Assembly: GCA_963576565.1 (NCBI GenBank)
Contig: OY755040.1
Coordinates: forward strand, 81,094,541 to 81,158,540
DNA: 64,000 nucleotides
Source of the DNA: Aspidapion aeneum
Lineage: Eukaryota; Arthropoda; Insecta; Coleoptera; Brentidae
Direction: 5' to 3'
Position numbers and translations under genes: made by a program. The notes below the pieces were generated by a model. The model had not been told where the DNA came from. It searched no databases and saw only the letters and a program-made list of their open reading frames with translations. Below are positions 1 to 10,149 of this stretch, piece after piece. Numbering within the stretch: position 1 is the first letter of the stretch; each line of letters begins with the position of its first letter.

Positions 1-230
1 ATAAAAATACTGGTTCTAATAAAAAACGAAATAAGAAGTTTACACCTCTAAAAAAAAAATTCTAAATATATTCCAAAATATTCAAAAATTGACCGCGAAC
101 ATGGAAAAGTCACTGGCTCAAAATATAGGTCTTTTAAGCAAAAATCACACACACATAAAAAATACTCTGCCAATATATGAGCACCTAAGCTTTAGGTACT
201 AGAGTTATAGTGTACGTGTGAGCTAATATA

Positions 231-580
231 ACTAAAACCTAAAATATATTTTATTCAATTCCAGACTCAATTACCTTTCGTTTGATACCACACAAGCCAT
301 GTCTTGACTTAAACTCTAATTTTTGAAATCTACCCCCACCCTTTTTCTAAAACAAACCAAAGTGTATTTTGTTTAACTCCAGAAGAAAGAAATTTCGTTT
401 GATATCACACACGCCGTATTTTCACTTAAACTCTATTTTTTTAAATTTACCCCCACCCTTTTTTTAATATAATCTAAAATGTATTTTATTTAACTCCAGA
501 CTCAATTACATTTCGTTTGTACACACACGCCATATTTTCACATAAACTCTAATTTTTGAAATCTACCACCACCCTTTATT
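231..580. repeat. About 120-bp tandem repeat, three units
   Basis: Three imperfect units, each with a TTTCGTTTGATA-like stretch, a CACACACGCC-like stretch, then CTTAAACTCTA and a pyrimidine tract CCCCCACCCTTT. The same array occurs reverse-complemented at about 40790-41145 inside the short copy of the hairpin-capped element, so the array is a constitutive part of that element and not a local expansion. Confidence 0.75.
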
Positions 581-584
581 TCCT

Positions 585-1735
585 TCTCAGGTTCGCCTTC
601 TTTATTATATAGCATTTTTTGTAGTCAAATATATACATTTTGGTAAAATTATTACAACATACAATACAATAAATACGGTTTTGCCCACAAGAGTAGTCTC
701 GCGTGTGGGCTAAGAAAATCGCACTTAAGTAAGTAAATATAAAGATTACCTAATAATAGTCTTAAAGAAAAAGCCCAAAAAAAAGTCACCAAAATAAACT
801 ATAAAATTAAGTGTTTAAGGATAGTATTACACTAAAGTAATAAATAAATAATTTCCATGTAAACAAAAAAAAATCCTACTAGTTTAGTTTAGTTTAGTTT
901 AGTTTAGTTTAGTTATATAAATAATATAAAGTTAAAGAAATAATAATAACAAACAAATAAATAAGTACAAAAATACATACTAAACATATACAAAAATATT
1001 TTTACAGTATTTGTTAATTTCGTTCATCACGAAGACGATGAATTTCAGTTCTACTAATTTCTGTCGTCAGCATAGATTTAATGGATTTTTTTAATTTTTG
1101 AGCTGTCTGCGAGTTTGTGAATAAAACTGAAATCTTTTCAAGCACATTACTGCATAAATATACAAAACTTCTTTGACCTATGGTTTCTTTCATTTGTGGT
1201 CTTACAATTGAAGATTGTTTATGTCTAGTATTGTACATATGTTCTATATTTTGGACAGCAATCTTTTTATTAAATATGCAATGATTTGAAAATAAAATTG
1301 TTTCAGATCAAAAATATTGCTTTCCAAAAATAATATATCTGTAGGGTATGTTTTGTTCTTCCTATAGATAATTTTAATCAGCCACTTTTGAATCACGTCA
1401 ATAGTTTTTAAGTAGCTTTTTGTAACTCCCCCCCATGCTATTAATCCGTACGATAAGTGTGATTGTGCTAAAGCGTAGTACAGAATTTTAAGTTGGTTAA
1501 CAGCGAAAATGTTTTTGTAAAATCTAAACAGTGGCAAAAGGGTTCTTAATTTTTTCATAACATAGTCGACATGATAATTCCATCTTAAGTGACTGTCAAT
1601 GTAAACTCCGAGGTATTTAAAGTGTGTACACTTTTTTATTTCGACAATTTTTGAGTTGTGAGAAAATGCTAAGAATATACTAAACTTATAGTTCAGACAA
1701 GATTCGGGAAAATCCACTTTCTAGAAGCATTTTAT
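585..1735 (-). mobile_element. 5'-truncated non-LTR retrotransposon (LINE) fragment
   Basis: The minus strand encodes the C-terminal part of a LINE reverse transcriptase. Positions 1717-1244 read through FKYLGVYIDSHLRW and a thumb-like segment LSYGLIAWGG. After a frame change, 1238-1014 carries the TIGQRSFVYL block often seen near the end of LINE ORF2. Everything upstream (endonuclease, palm motifs) is missing, as expected for 5' truncation. The probable 3' region is AT-rich and holds the pentamer array at 881-914. The short copy of the host element lacks this insertion. Confidence 0.7.
881..914. repeat. (AGTTT)n microsatellite
   Basis: Nearly seven perfect AGTTT pentamers. The unit differs from the arthropod telomere repeat TTAGG, so it is not telomeric. 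It lies downstream of the LINE ORF2 remnant on the minus strand and may be part of its 3' tail. Confidence 0.85.
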
Positions 1736-2212
1736 ATTACTTTTTGCCAACTCTAAATATTGACAGGGGCTGAGGTATTCAAGATGGCGGCCAAAATGGC
1801 GGCGGAATTTTAAATTGCCGCTGGAAAGCCCAAATTGTCACAGGTGTACATTTGGAATATATATTTGTATATTTAAAAAATAATAACACATTATTTCTTT
1901 TTTAAATGGCTGCAAAAACCTCCAAAAAGCCCCCCAGACCCATTTTCAAATGGGATCATCTCGACCCAAGACCTAGCTTAGGTACCAAATTTCATTCAAA
2001 TCGGGCAGGTGGTTTTTGGGTTATGCATACAGACAGACAGACAGACGGCGCGACAAAAAAGTTTCAAAATCATCTGAAACGCAAAGATATATAAAAAAAC
2101 TTGAAATCGGATGAACTTTTTTTTTCTCGAAAAAATTAGGATCACCATAGCTCACACCTCTATTATAGTATACTATCTACTACTATTATAGTATAGTAGT
2201 AGTGTGAGCTAA

Positions 2213-3229
2213 TATCGAAGCCATATAGTGGTCGGTTAAATTCAAAAATTTTGGACTGCTTAAATACAAAACCATTTTTTGGCCAAAATTTAAAAGTGTA
2301 TTGCTGATAGAGAACTAATATATGAAATTAATTTTTTTAAAGTAGAAAAATAAAAAATCAACCGCAAACTTGGAAAAAACATTGTTTTAAAACAACAATT
2401 TTTAAAGCGAAACTGAAATGGTTGGTGATTTTTTATTTTGCAGTTAAATTTGGGTTGCCGAATTTTTTTTTAATATATACTGGCTTTTAAGTGATATCAA
2501 AAAAATCAACATATAGCTGGTAACTGATAGTATTGAGATGTTTAAAGTTGGGTTTTTGATTTTTTTACAAAATTACCAAGTCATATACTAGAATAGTGTA
2601 AGTTCTTAATATAATTTAGAAGCCTGAAATAAATGGAATTAACGCGTTAGTAAGGGTGCTAACTCTATTTTATTTTATTTTTACCAAAACTCAAAAATAT
2701 TTATAATTTTCGAAAAGAGTGATATTTTAAGCTCTTAATAAATACAAAAAAAAACCGAATTATTTGCTGTAATGGTCAGCCATTCCCCTTAATCCGACCC
2801 TAGGTACGGCCATAAGACAAACAAAATAATCCGCTAAATTTAACATTTATTAAAAAACTTCCTATTTTATTTATTTTGTTTTTAAAAATATAGAAACACA
2901 AAGATATTGTGTTACATTAAGCTTGTTTAGTACGTAGGTGTTATTATACCTTATACTACAGAAATTTATGACTATATACCTACGTTTTAAAATCGCCCCG
3001 GTCTTTTTCGTAGGATAGAAAACGCAGTATCTACCTATAATTTTTTTGTAATTTTGGCTTGTAAAAAATAAAAATAGGGTTAGAACCAAATGCTTCTTTT
3101 CTTATAACTTTTAAGCATCAGTATTTTGATAGGCTTGCTTGTATTTGTAGGAGTATCTGTCATAATTGCAGTAAATTTTTTCAAAAAATTAATTTTATGT
3201 ATAACTTTATATTAAAAATGTAAAATTTT
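2213..3229. other. No gene seen; partial inverted repeat units
   Basis: AT-rich, with no supported coding region. Around 2345-2400 there is a stretch (ACCGCAAAC followed by TGGAAAAA) that matches, in the opposite orientation, part of the long-period repeat at 3.2-5.7 kb. Similar sequence occurs at 95-125. The hairpin-capped element therefore appears to have inserted into this repeat family. Confidence 0.45.
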
Positions 3230-5700
3230 TAAATTGTGGCCAATAAAGTTTAAAAAAGTGGTTATGTATAAATAGTTCAAAATCTTTGAATTTTGCGGAT
3301 AACGCCCCAGCTTTGTATTTTTAATCCTGCTACAGATTTTTCCTGCAATATTTTTCAAAATTTTTAAAAGCAAACTATAGGCAGACTTAAAAGAAATAAA
3401 AAAAGTATGTCAGAGAAAACCTCAACAGAAATTTCTTGATGGAGTTAAAAAATTCAAGTTTGAAAAAAATCACTACTTTGGAAAATTAACTTTTTTTTTT
3501 CTTGAAATAAAAAATATTTCTAATAGTTGTGTTAGGCGGACCGAGAGAGACGTGTCTCACATAATTAAAACCGTAATAAAAATATTTTGACTCTTTTCGA
3601 TTTTGAGTTATTTTGATAGAAGTAAGAAGGGGCAAACTGGCAAGTTAAGGGCACTGAAACTTAGCTTAGATTGGACTACCAACCAATTTTTTTTACTTCT
3701 CCTAAGTCAATGTAGAAATTTGCCAATTTTTATGAAAGTCCCGCGAAAATTGACGAAAATGGCGATATTAAAAAAAAAACTGAAAAATATCCAAATATAA
3801 ACGCTTTTTGCTACTTTGATGGGCGCACCCAAAGCCTAAGATTTTTGTATATATTTTCCACATATTTCATGAATAAACACAAAAAATGGCATGAAATACG
3901 ACACTATGAGGCATCGGGCCCCCCCAAGACATATTCCTGGGTGCGCTACTGCCACTAAAAAATTTACACCGTTTGAAAACTTGTCTATATTAAAACAAAA
4001 TATTTCAGGGGACCCAAAATTATACGAAAAATAAGAAATCCCCAGCCGTTCATCTTCAACCATGTAATTTTTATTTAAAAAACCATTATTTTAAACCATT
4101 ATTTTAAACCAGTACTTTTTCCACGTTTGCGGTAAATTTTTTAATATTTTGAATCATATTTATCTTTTTTTTTAGAAAGTAAATTTTGCATTTAGTTCTC
4201 TATTAGAACCACTAAATAGTCTTTTGAGTTTTGTTCAAATAATATTTTAAAAAAGTGATTTGTATAAATAGTCCAAGTCTCTAAATTTTGCGAAAAACGC
4301 GACAGCTTGGTATGTGATTCTGCTATAGATTTTTCCTGCATTTTTTTTATAATTTAACAAATGAGGTATAGCCAGACTCAAAAGGAATAAAAAAAGTATG
4401 TCAGATAAAATCCGCCTCAGAAATTTCTTGACAGGTAAATTTGTCAAAGTTTTGAATTTGACATTATTTTTCCTGAAATCGATAAATATTTGTAGAACTT
4501 GTGGTACATAGGCCCATAAAGATAGGTCTTACCTTATCAAAACTGCAATAAAAAAATAATTGACTTTTTTTGATTTTGAAATATTTTGAAAAAAGTGGAA
4601 AGGTGCAAAACAGAAAGTTAAGGGCACTGATACGCAACTTATAGTGAAGTATCAACCACTTTTTTTTAAGTATTTACTTTACTTGAATCGGTCTCCAATC
4701 ATGCCAATTGTTGTCAAAATCCCCCAAAAATTGACGCCAATGGCGGTTTAATGCCCGACCAGTATACGATTTGAATATCTATTAATAAAAACTGAAAAAT
4801 ATCAACTTTAAACGCTTTTTTGCTACCACTTACCAAGTATATTTTTAAAAAATAATTACACCGCTTAAAAGCTTATCTATGGTAGAACACAGGTTTTCGG
4901 GGGACCCAAAATTAAACGTAAAATAAAAAATCCCCAGCCGTTTAACTCCAAAAGTGTAATTTTTGCGTAAAAAAACCGTTATTTTGAACCAATGATTTTT
5001 TCATGTTTGCGGTAAATTTTTAATTATTTTGGATTATATTTATAATTCGTTTTTTAAAAAAGTAAATCTACAAATTACTTCTCTATAAGAACCGGTAAAA
5101 AGTCTTTTAAGTTTTAGTCAAATAAGATTCTAAAAAATTGTTTTGTATAAGCAGTCTAAAATCTTTGAATTTTGCGAAAAACGCGACAGCTTGGTATTTG
5201 TCATTCTGCTACAGATTTTCCCTGCAATGTTTTTTTTAAATTTTAAAAGGTATGATATAGCCAGATTCAAAAGGAAGTAAAAAAAAGTATGTGAGATAAA
5301 ATCCGCCTCAAAAAGTTTTTGACAGGGTTAAAAAATTCAAGTTTAAAAAAACTTTTGTAAATTTTCAAAGTTTTGACTTAAACATTATTTTTCTTAATAT
5401 TAAATAAATATTTTTAAAAGTTGCGTTACATAGGCTTATAGAGACGGGTCTTGCCTAACAAATGCTATTAGAAAAAATATTTTAGCTGTTTTGGATTTTG
5501 AGATATTGGAAAAAAATTGGGTGGTGCCAATTTTAAATTTAAGGACACTGATACGCAGTTACGAGTAGAGTACCGACCAAAAAAATTTTTTTTTCAATAA
5601 CCTTGAGTCGATCTTCGAACGTACAAAGTTTGATCAAAATCACCAAAAATTGTGTTTTGCTGCCCGACCATATGGCCCCACGCTGTATAATAGTTTTTGG
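3230..5700. repeat. Three long-period (about 0.87 kb) direct repeats
   Basis: The anchor TTTTGCG recurs at 3291, 4286 and 5170 with extended flanking similarity: GACAGCTTGGTAT, TCTGCTA-AGATTTTCC, AAAAAAGTATGT, and later GGGGACCCAAAATTA with CCCCAGCCGTT. Spacings are 995 and 884 bp. The first unit is longer because it contains the 126-bp GC-capped element at 3821-3946, and removing that gives about 869 bp. Units have diverged considerably and hold no supported ORF. The third unit fades near 5700. A satellite or tandemly repeated transposon interior would both fit. Confidence 0.7.
3821..3946. mobile_element. 126-bp GC-capped MITE, copy 1
   Basis: Begins GGGCGCACCC and ends GGGTGCGC, forming short terminal inverted repeats around an AT-rich core that includes CCACATATTTCATGAATA. 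The core recurs at about 30338-30375 and 48198-48232, also capped by G/C runs. It interrupts one unit of the long-period repeat, since the neighbouring units lack it. No coding capacity, so this is a non-autonomous element of unknown superfamily. Confidence 0.6.
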
Positions 5701-6816
5701 TAACTAGTATTAAAAATTTTCAATAAAATAAAAACAAAATATAAAATTTAAGTAGGGAGGGGATAATATTTTATTAGGTACTTATATCTAATTTCTTCTA
5801 AGATTGTTCTTTAGGGGCTTATTGGATAAACGATAAAAAAATTGTGAAATTACGAAAACCATATTTTTACAGTTTCCCCCTATTTGAGGAGGTTGGAGAG
5901 CATTCTTTAAGATTATCTGATTTCGCTGAAAATTGGTATATAATAGTTCTTGATATATAAAATTAAAAATTTTCGTGAAAATTAATTGTATGTATGTATA
6001 TGAAATTTAAGTGAGGAGGGGGGTAATCTAATCTCCTACTTTCTCTAATTTCTCTTAAAATTGGTGTGTAGGGGCTAATCGGATTAAGGAAGATTTATTT
6101 GGTTAGATTTTAAAAACTATGAAGTTGAAAGCTTCTTGCCCCCCCCCCCTCGCGTTTTAGTACGTAGGTCCGATTTTGTCTAAATTTCATGTATGGGTTG
6201 TTCTTGAAAAATCGTAACATTGCATGTAATTAATTTGTATATTTAAAACCACTTATTCTTTTGAAATCATAATAAGTGTATAGTTAGTGTACCCAAAGGC
6301 TAACATTTTCCAGCAGCAATGAACTCTCCACAAAATATCTCCATGGAAGTAAAACTGTTCACACTATGTGACATGTCACGTGGTGTGATCTGTAATTTTC
6401 AAAGTTAATAGATTTGAATAGTACAAAAAAAATTTCGAGATAATAAAATTGATTTTGGTGATTATTAAAGTGGACCAAAACTAAAAAATTTTAATTTCTA
6501 AAAAATATTTGCTGATATCAGTTTTTAGTATCTTTACAAAAAAACAAAAAATCCATCTGTAATTAATTTTACTGTCACTGGCGTGGTCAGATGCAGTCAC
6601 AGGTTTTTTTTAATCTGCCATCACTGCTTAATTTACCCATCTGATTTACCTGAAAACAGGGTAGCACCAATTTAAGGATGTACTGTGAAATGGGTTATAT
6701 AATTCAGTTTTTGTGAAGTTCTAGTGATGTTAAAATAGATTTAACGTTTTGGCCGAGATAAGTGTCACACGTGTTTCTACAAATATAAGGAGTAAATAGT
6801 AAAATATTTACAAAAG
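5701..6816. other. No gene or recognisable element
   Basis: AT-rich sequence with short repeats of the phrase TTTAAGTGAGGAGGGG / TTTAAGTAGGGAGGGG near 5747 and 6006. No ORF, RNA or transposon end could be supported on either strand. Confidence 0.5.
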
Positions 6817-6962
6817 TGGAATTTCGTACCCGTGAATTTAAAAATCAAACAAGTTTCGTGGCTAATCGGGCAAAAAGGAGTTTTTTGTTTCCCTTATATT
6901 TTTCCGTGGGTAGCCTGAAAGCTTAACCTCACGGGGGTCCAAGATCTAATGGACACCTAATA

Positions 6963-7010
6963 AGTGTTGACAGTTAACCGTTTCGTCCTTATGGGACTCC
7001 TCAGAACACT
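6963..7010 (-). ncRNA. Hammerhead ribozyme, satellite copy 1
   Basis: Read on the minus strand this is the same 48-nt motif as at 7497-7544, with all core nucleotides, both strands of stem I, and stem II conserved. It lies in the oppositely oriented satellite unit, so a transcript of the plus strand would not contain an active form from this copy. Confidence 0.88.
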
Positions 7011-7496
7011 GCTGGTCAATGTGACAAACCTTGCGAAGGTAATCAGACGGTTTTGTCTCTAATTAAATGTAATTAGTGAGCGAACTATAGCAAGAGGCGC
7101 CATCTACCGAGATACGAGAGAAACAAAAAACTAAAAGCAGGCGAAAACACTGCTATACAATGTCGATCAATGAAAAGATCGAATGCAAATAAAAGAAAAC
7201 AACTATAGTCCGTGACATACGACAGCTCTTTGTCTTTCAGGCCGGATCAATACAGATTGCATTTTTACCCGTCTTCAAGACAGTGAGCGTCAATCAACGG
7301 AATTTTTAAGCCAAATAATACTAACAAACGTGGAATTTCGTACCCGTGAATTTAAAAATCAAACAAGTGCTTTTAGTTTTTTGTTTCTCTCGTATCTCGG
7401 TAGATGGCGCCTCTTGCTATAGTTCGCTCACTAATTACATTTAATTAGAGACAAAACCGTCTGATTAACTTCGCAAGATTTGTCACATTGACCAGC

Positions 7497-7544
7497 AGTG
7501 TTCTGAGGAGTCCCATAAGGACGAAACGGTTAACTGTCAACACT
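7497..7544 (+). ncRNA. Hammerhead ribozyme (type I), satellite copy 2
   Basis: All elements of a minimal hammerhead are visible. Stem I is AGTGTT (7497-7502) paired with AACACT (7539-7544). The conserved core is CTGAGGA (7503-7509), fitting CUGANGA. Stem II is GTCC/GGAC (7510-7513/7519-7522) with loop CATAA. Then comes GAAA (7523-7526). Stem III is ACGG/CTGT with a TTAA loop, including one G-U pair. The predicted cleavage follows C7538 in the GTC context. The family self-cleaves RNA by transesterification. Stem III is short, so activity may depend on loop contacts or dimers. Confidence 0.92.
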
Positions 7545-8010
7545 TATTAGGTGTCCATTAGATCTTGGACCCCCGTGAGGTTAAGCTTTCAGGCTACCCA
7601 CGGAAAAATATAAGGGAAACAAAAAACTCCCTTTTGCGCGATTAGCCACGAAACTTGTTTGATTTTTAAATTCACGGGTACGAAATTCCAGGTTTGTTAG
7701 TATTATTTGGCTTAAAAATTCCGTTGATTGACGCTCACTGTCTTGAAGACGGGTAAAAATGCAATCTGTGTTGATCCGGCCTGAAAGACAAAGAGCTGTC
7801 GTAGGTCACGGACTATAGTTGTTTTCTTTTATTTGCCTTCGATCTTTTCATTGATCGACAGTGTATAGCAGTGTTTTCGCCTGCTTTTAGTTTTTTGTTT
7901 CTCTCGTATCTCGGTAGATGGCGCCTCTTGCTATAGTTCGCCCACTAATTACATTTAATTAGAGATAAAACCGTCTGATTAACTTCGCAAGATTTGTCAC
8001 ATTGACCAGC

Positions 8011-8058
8011 AGTGTTCTGAGGAGTCCCATAAGGACGAAACGGTTAACTGTCAACACT
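8011..8058 (+). ncRNA. Hammerhead ribozyme, satellite copy 3
   Basis: Identical to the copy 514 bp upstream over the whole motif, with predicted cleavage after 8052. A plus-strand transcript spanning both would release a linear monomer of exactly 514 nt, with a 2',3'-cyclic phosphate and a 5'-hydroxyl if cleavage follows the usual chemistry. Confidence 0.9.
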
Positions 8059-8168
8059 TATTAGGTGTCCATTAGATCTTGGACCCCCGTGAGGTTAAGC
8101 TTTCAGGCTACCCACGGAAAAATATAAGGGAAACAAAAAACTCCTTTTTGCCCGATTAGCCACGAATC

Positions 8169-8669
8169 ATGTTTAATTAGTAAAATATTTATTTTCAAAA
8201 CTGTTCCAAGTACCAGAAGAAGCATGGGCGTAGTCAGGGTGAGGCAGGGTGGGGCACTTGCCCCACCCTGGCTTGTCACCTGCCCCATCCTGGCTTTAGC
8301 TCATTTAATAATACGAGAATTAAAGGAGAAATAAATATTTGATTGTATATTTTTTTTGATTTTTTGCTCCACCCTGAGTAATAGTGACAGTTTTGCTTTT
8401 TTTGTTATTTAGACATTTAGCTAAATGTCACTTGTGTGAACATCACTGGTGTGATCTTTTAGAATGTTTTATTGACAACACATTGGTGACATATTTTATA
8501 AGGGTGCCCGTTTATGTACAGTCCACCTGCATTCCTAGACTGTCAGTTGTGTGCACTAGAAACTATCGGACAAACTCGTTAACTAGCACACAAGATAGGG
8601 GCTAGGACTGCAGGCAGACTGTGTGTAAATGGGTAGCTTAATTTAAAAAATCAATAGTTTTTAGAAATC
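8169..8669. other. No gene; short GC-rich palindromic patch
   Basis: Apart from a GC-rich patch at about 8226-8296 (GGGTGGGGCA and TGCCCCACCC face each other, with CCACCCTGGC and CCATCCTGGC repeated), nothing is recognised. The patch resembles a small degenerate inverted-repeat element. An open frame at 8384-8605 has no recognisable domain and is not supported as a gene. Confidence 0.45.
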
Positions 8670-9090
8670 AAACGCCGAACATGTGTTATTTGACCTATCC
8701 TAGCAATATCATCTTGATGTCTGTCGGTGTGTGTGTATGTCTGTCCTAACACGATAGCTCCTAGGCCGCTGAACCGATTTTCATAAAATGTTTAGGTAAA
8801 ATAGCGTTCGACACTCTAACGAGCTGATTAGATTTTGGTCAAAATCCAGAAATGCTAAAATTTTAACGGAGCATTACATTAATATGCGGTTTTCGGAATA
8901 TAGTTGACTACATTTTGTTTAATAAATTTGTGTTATATCGAAAAATTTTGTAGGAGCTTTAGTTTCTGAGATATTTGCAAAAAAACCTGTTTTAAAAGTT
9001 GATATATTATGGCTTCTCTTGAAGTGTGCTAATAGGTTAGCTAGGAAGGATCAGATCCGTCATGGATCAATTTATTTTTATTTGGTTGTA
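8670..9090 (+). repeat. Dispersed repeat, copy 1 (partner at 30985)
   Basis: Aligns collinearly with 30985-31440. Shared phrases include CCTAGCAATATC, TGATGTCTGTC, ACGATAGCTCCT, GAACCGATTTTCA, AATATGCGGTTTTCGGAATATAG and GTCATGGATC. Copies have diverged by substitutions and indels. No ORF is conserved between them, so this is an old non-coding dispersed family. Confidence 0.75.
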
Positions 9091-9430
9091 TCTTTATATA
9101 TAATAAATATTTTAACTTTTTAAAGTATATTGTCACTGGTGTGATACTGTTGTCACTCGTGTGAACACAAAAACAAAAATAACTCAAAAACTAAAGATTT
9201 GTTATCTCGATCACATATCACATTTTTGTATGTTCGACCATAGCAACATATTGTAATCACTTAAAAAGTGGTAAATCAGTTTTTGTTTTTTTGAAAACTA
9301 TTAACTTAAATGTTACCTTATTTTAAGAACAACCCATATAGGGGTATTTGAGGCCGATGATCAAAAATATTTATCTAGATATATACAGCAAGATAAAAAT
9401 ATACATTTTGGAAAGATATTTAGAAAAATT

Positions 9431-10100
9431 ATACAGGGTGTCCTGTATCTTAGAGGCCATAGTGCAGCACACATCTGTTTTTAAGAGATAGGATTTTTAA
9501 AGTTAGAGGAATGGGGAGAAAGGGTTTTACAAAAAAAAAGAAAATCTGTCACAGCCAGCTGATTGCTCAACTAATTGTGATTAAAAAATGTGGTATTCCT
9601 TTTTTTGTTAAAATTAGAAGTTGAGGTTCGGTTCAGTTTGGTTCGGTTCCTTAACCTCCAAAAATGTAGAAAAAATTATAATTTTTTAAAAAATAATTCT
9701 TGCTTGCTTATTCTTTCAAAAAATATCAATAACATTTTATTATTATGTCCTCGTTTGAGGCTTTTTATTAACAAAAAATATGAAAAAAAACCTTGCGTTC
9801 AATATAGCATTTATAAAAGTTTATACCAAAAAAATAGTTTTTTCTAAAAAAAGTAATTTTTTTCAAAATATTTTTTATTTCTTAACTTATTGCTCATGTT
9901 CTAATACACGACTTTCATATTTGTACTGCGTTTTTTTAAAAAGTTGTTATCAAAAAAGTTTAAAAAATTGCCAAATTTGATGCTCTGTATCTCGACAAAG
10001 AAAGAGTTTTGACCCATGCAGTATAGAAACTTTTTTATCAGACATGACCTCGTCTATCACCTGTTGGCCAATGGCCCCTAAGTTATGGGATTCCCTGTAT
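9431..10100. mobile_element. 670-bp TIR element (ATACAGGG ends)
   Basis: Starts ATACAGGGTGTCC and ends GGGATTCCCTGTAT, giving an imperfect inverted repeat of about 13 bp. The interior is AT-rich, with no transposase remnant recognised. The two overlapping ORFs inside (9590-9847 and 9780-9980) have no recognisable domain and are not annotated as genes. Probably a non-autonomous DNA transposon, but the boundaries rest only on the terminal similarity. Confidence 0.5.
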
Positions 10101-10149
10101 ACATAGGGGCCAAACATCCCGAAGTGTTTAGAAGGTACACACTAAAATA

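Larger units (their letters stand above)
160..2212 (-). mobile_element. Hairpin-capped repeat element, long copy with LINE inside
   Basis: Both ends carry the 9-mer AGCTCACAC or its complement GTGTGAGCT: GTGTGAGCT at 216-224 near the low end, and a full hairpin AGCTCACAC (2149-2157) / GTGTGAGCT (2202-2210) at the high end. The same element lies in the opposite orientation at 40504-41212, sharing the terminal hairpins, about 120-bp internal tandem repeats and an ACAGACAGACAG block. The short copy lacks roughly 585-1900, so the middle of this copy is largely an inserted LINE fragment plus variable sequence. No protein is encoded by the element itself. The hairpin beside a possible CTAA end recalls Helitrons, but the class is not established. 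Confidence 0.65.
6817..8168. repeat. 514-bp satellite units in inverted arrangement
   Basis: A unit made of X (322 bp) and Y (192 bp) repeats. On the plus strand X lies at 6817-7138, Y at 7139-7330 and the start of X again at 7331-7368. There the orientation flips: complement-X at 7369-7690, complement-Y at 7691-7882, and complement-X (286 bp) at 7883-8168. The copies are nearly identical, with a handful of substitutions by eye, indicating recent homogenisation or amplification. Each X contains one hammerhead ribozyme motif (annotated separately). No ORF is conserved among units, so the unit looks like an RNA-type satellite or retrozyme, not a coding transposon. Confidence 0.9.

Noticed and set aside
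231..580. Regular repeats resembling a CRISPR array
   Set aside because: Units of about 120 bp are contiguous with no unique spacers, recur in a transposable element, and the context is eukaryotic.
881..914. Possible telomeric repeat
   Set aside because: The unit is AGTTT/TTTAG, not TTAGG, and is only about seven units long beside a LINE.
8384..8605. 73-aa ORF with a hydrophobic start
   Set aside because: No recognisable domain, no splice or poly-A context, and surrounded by repeats.
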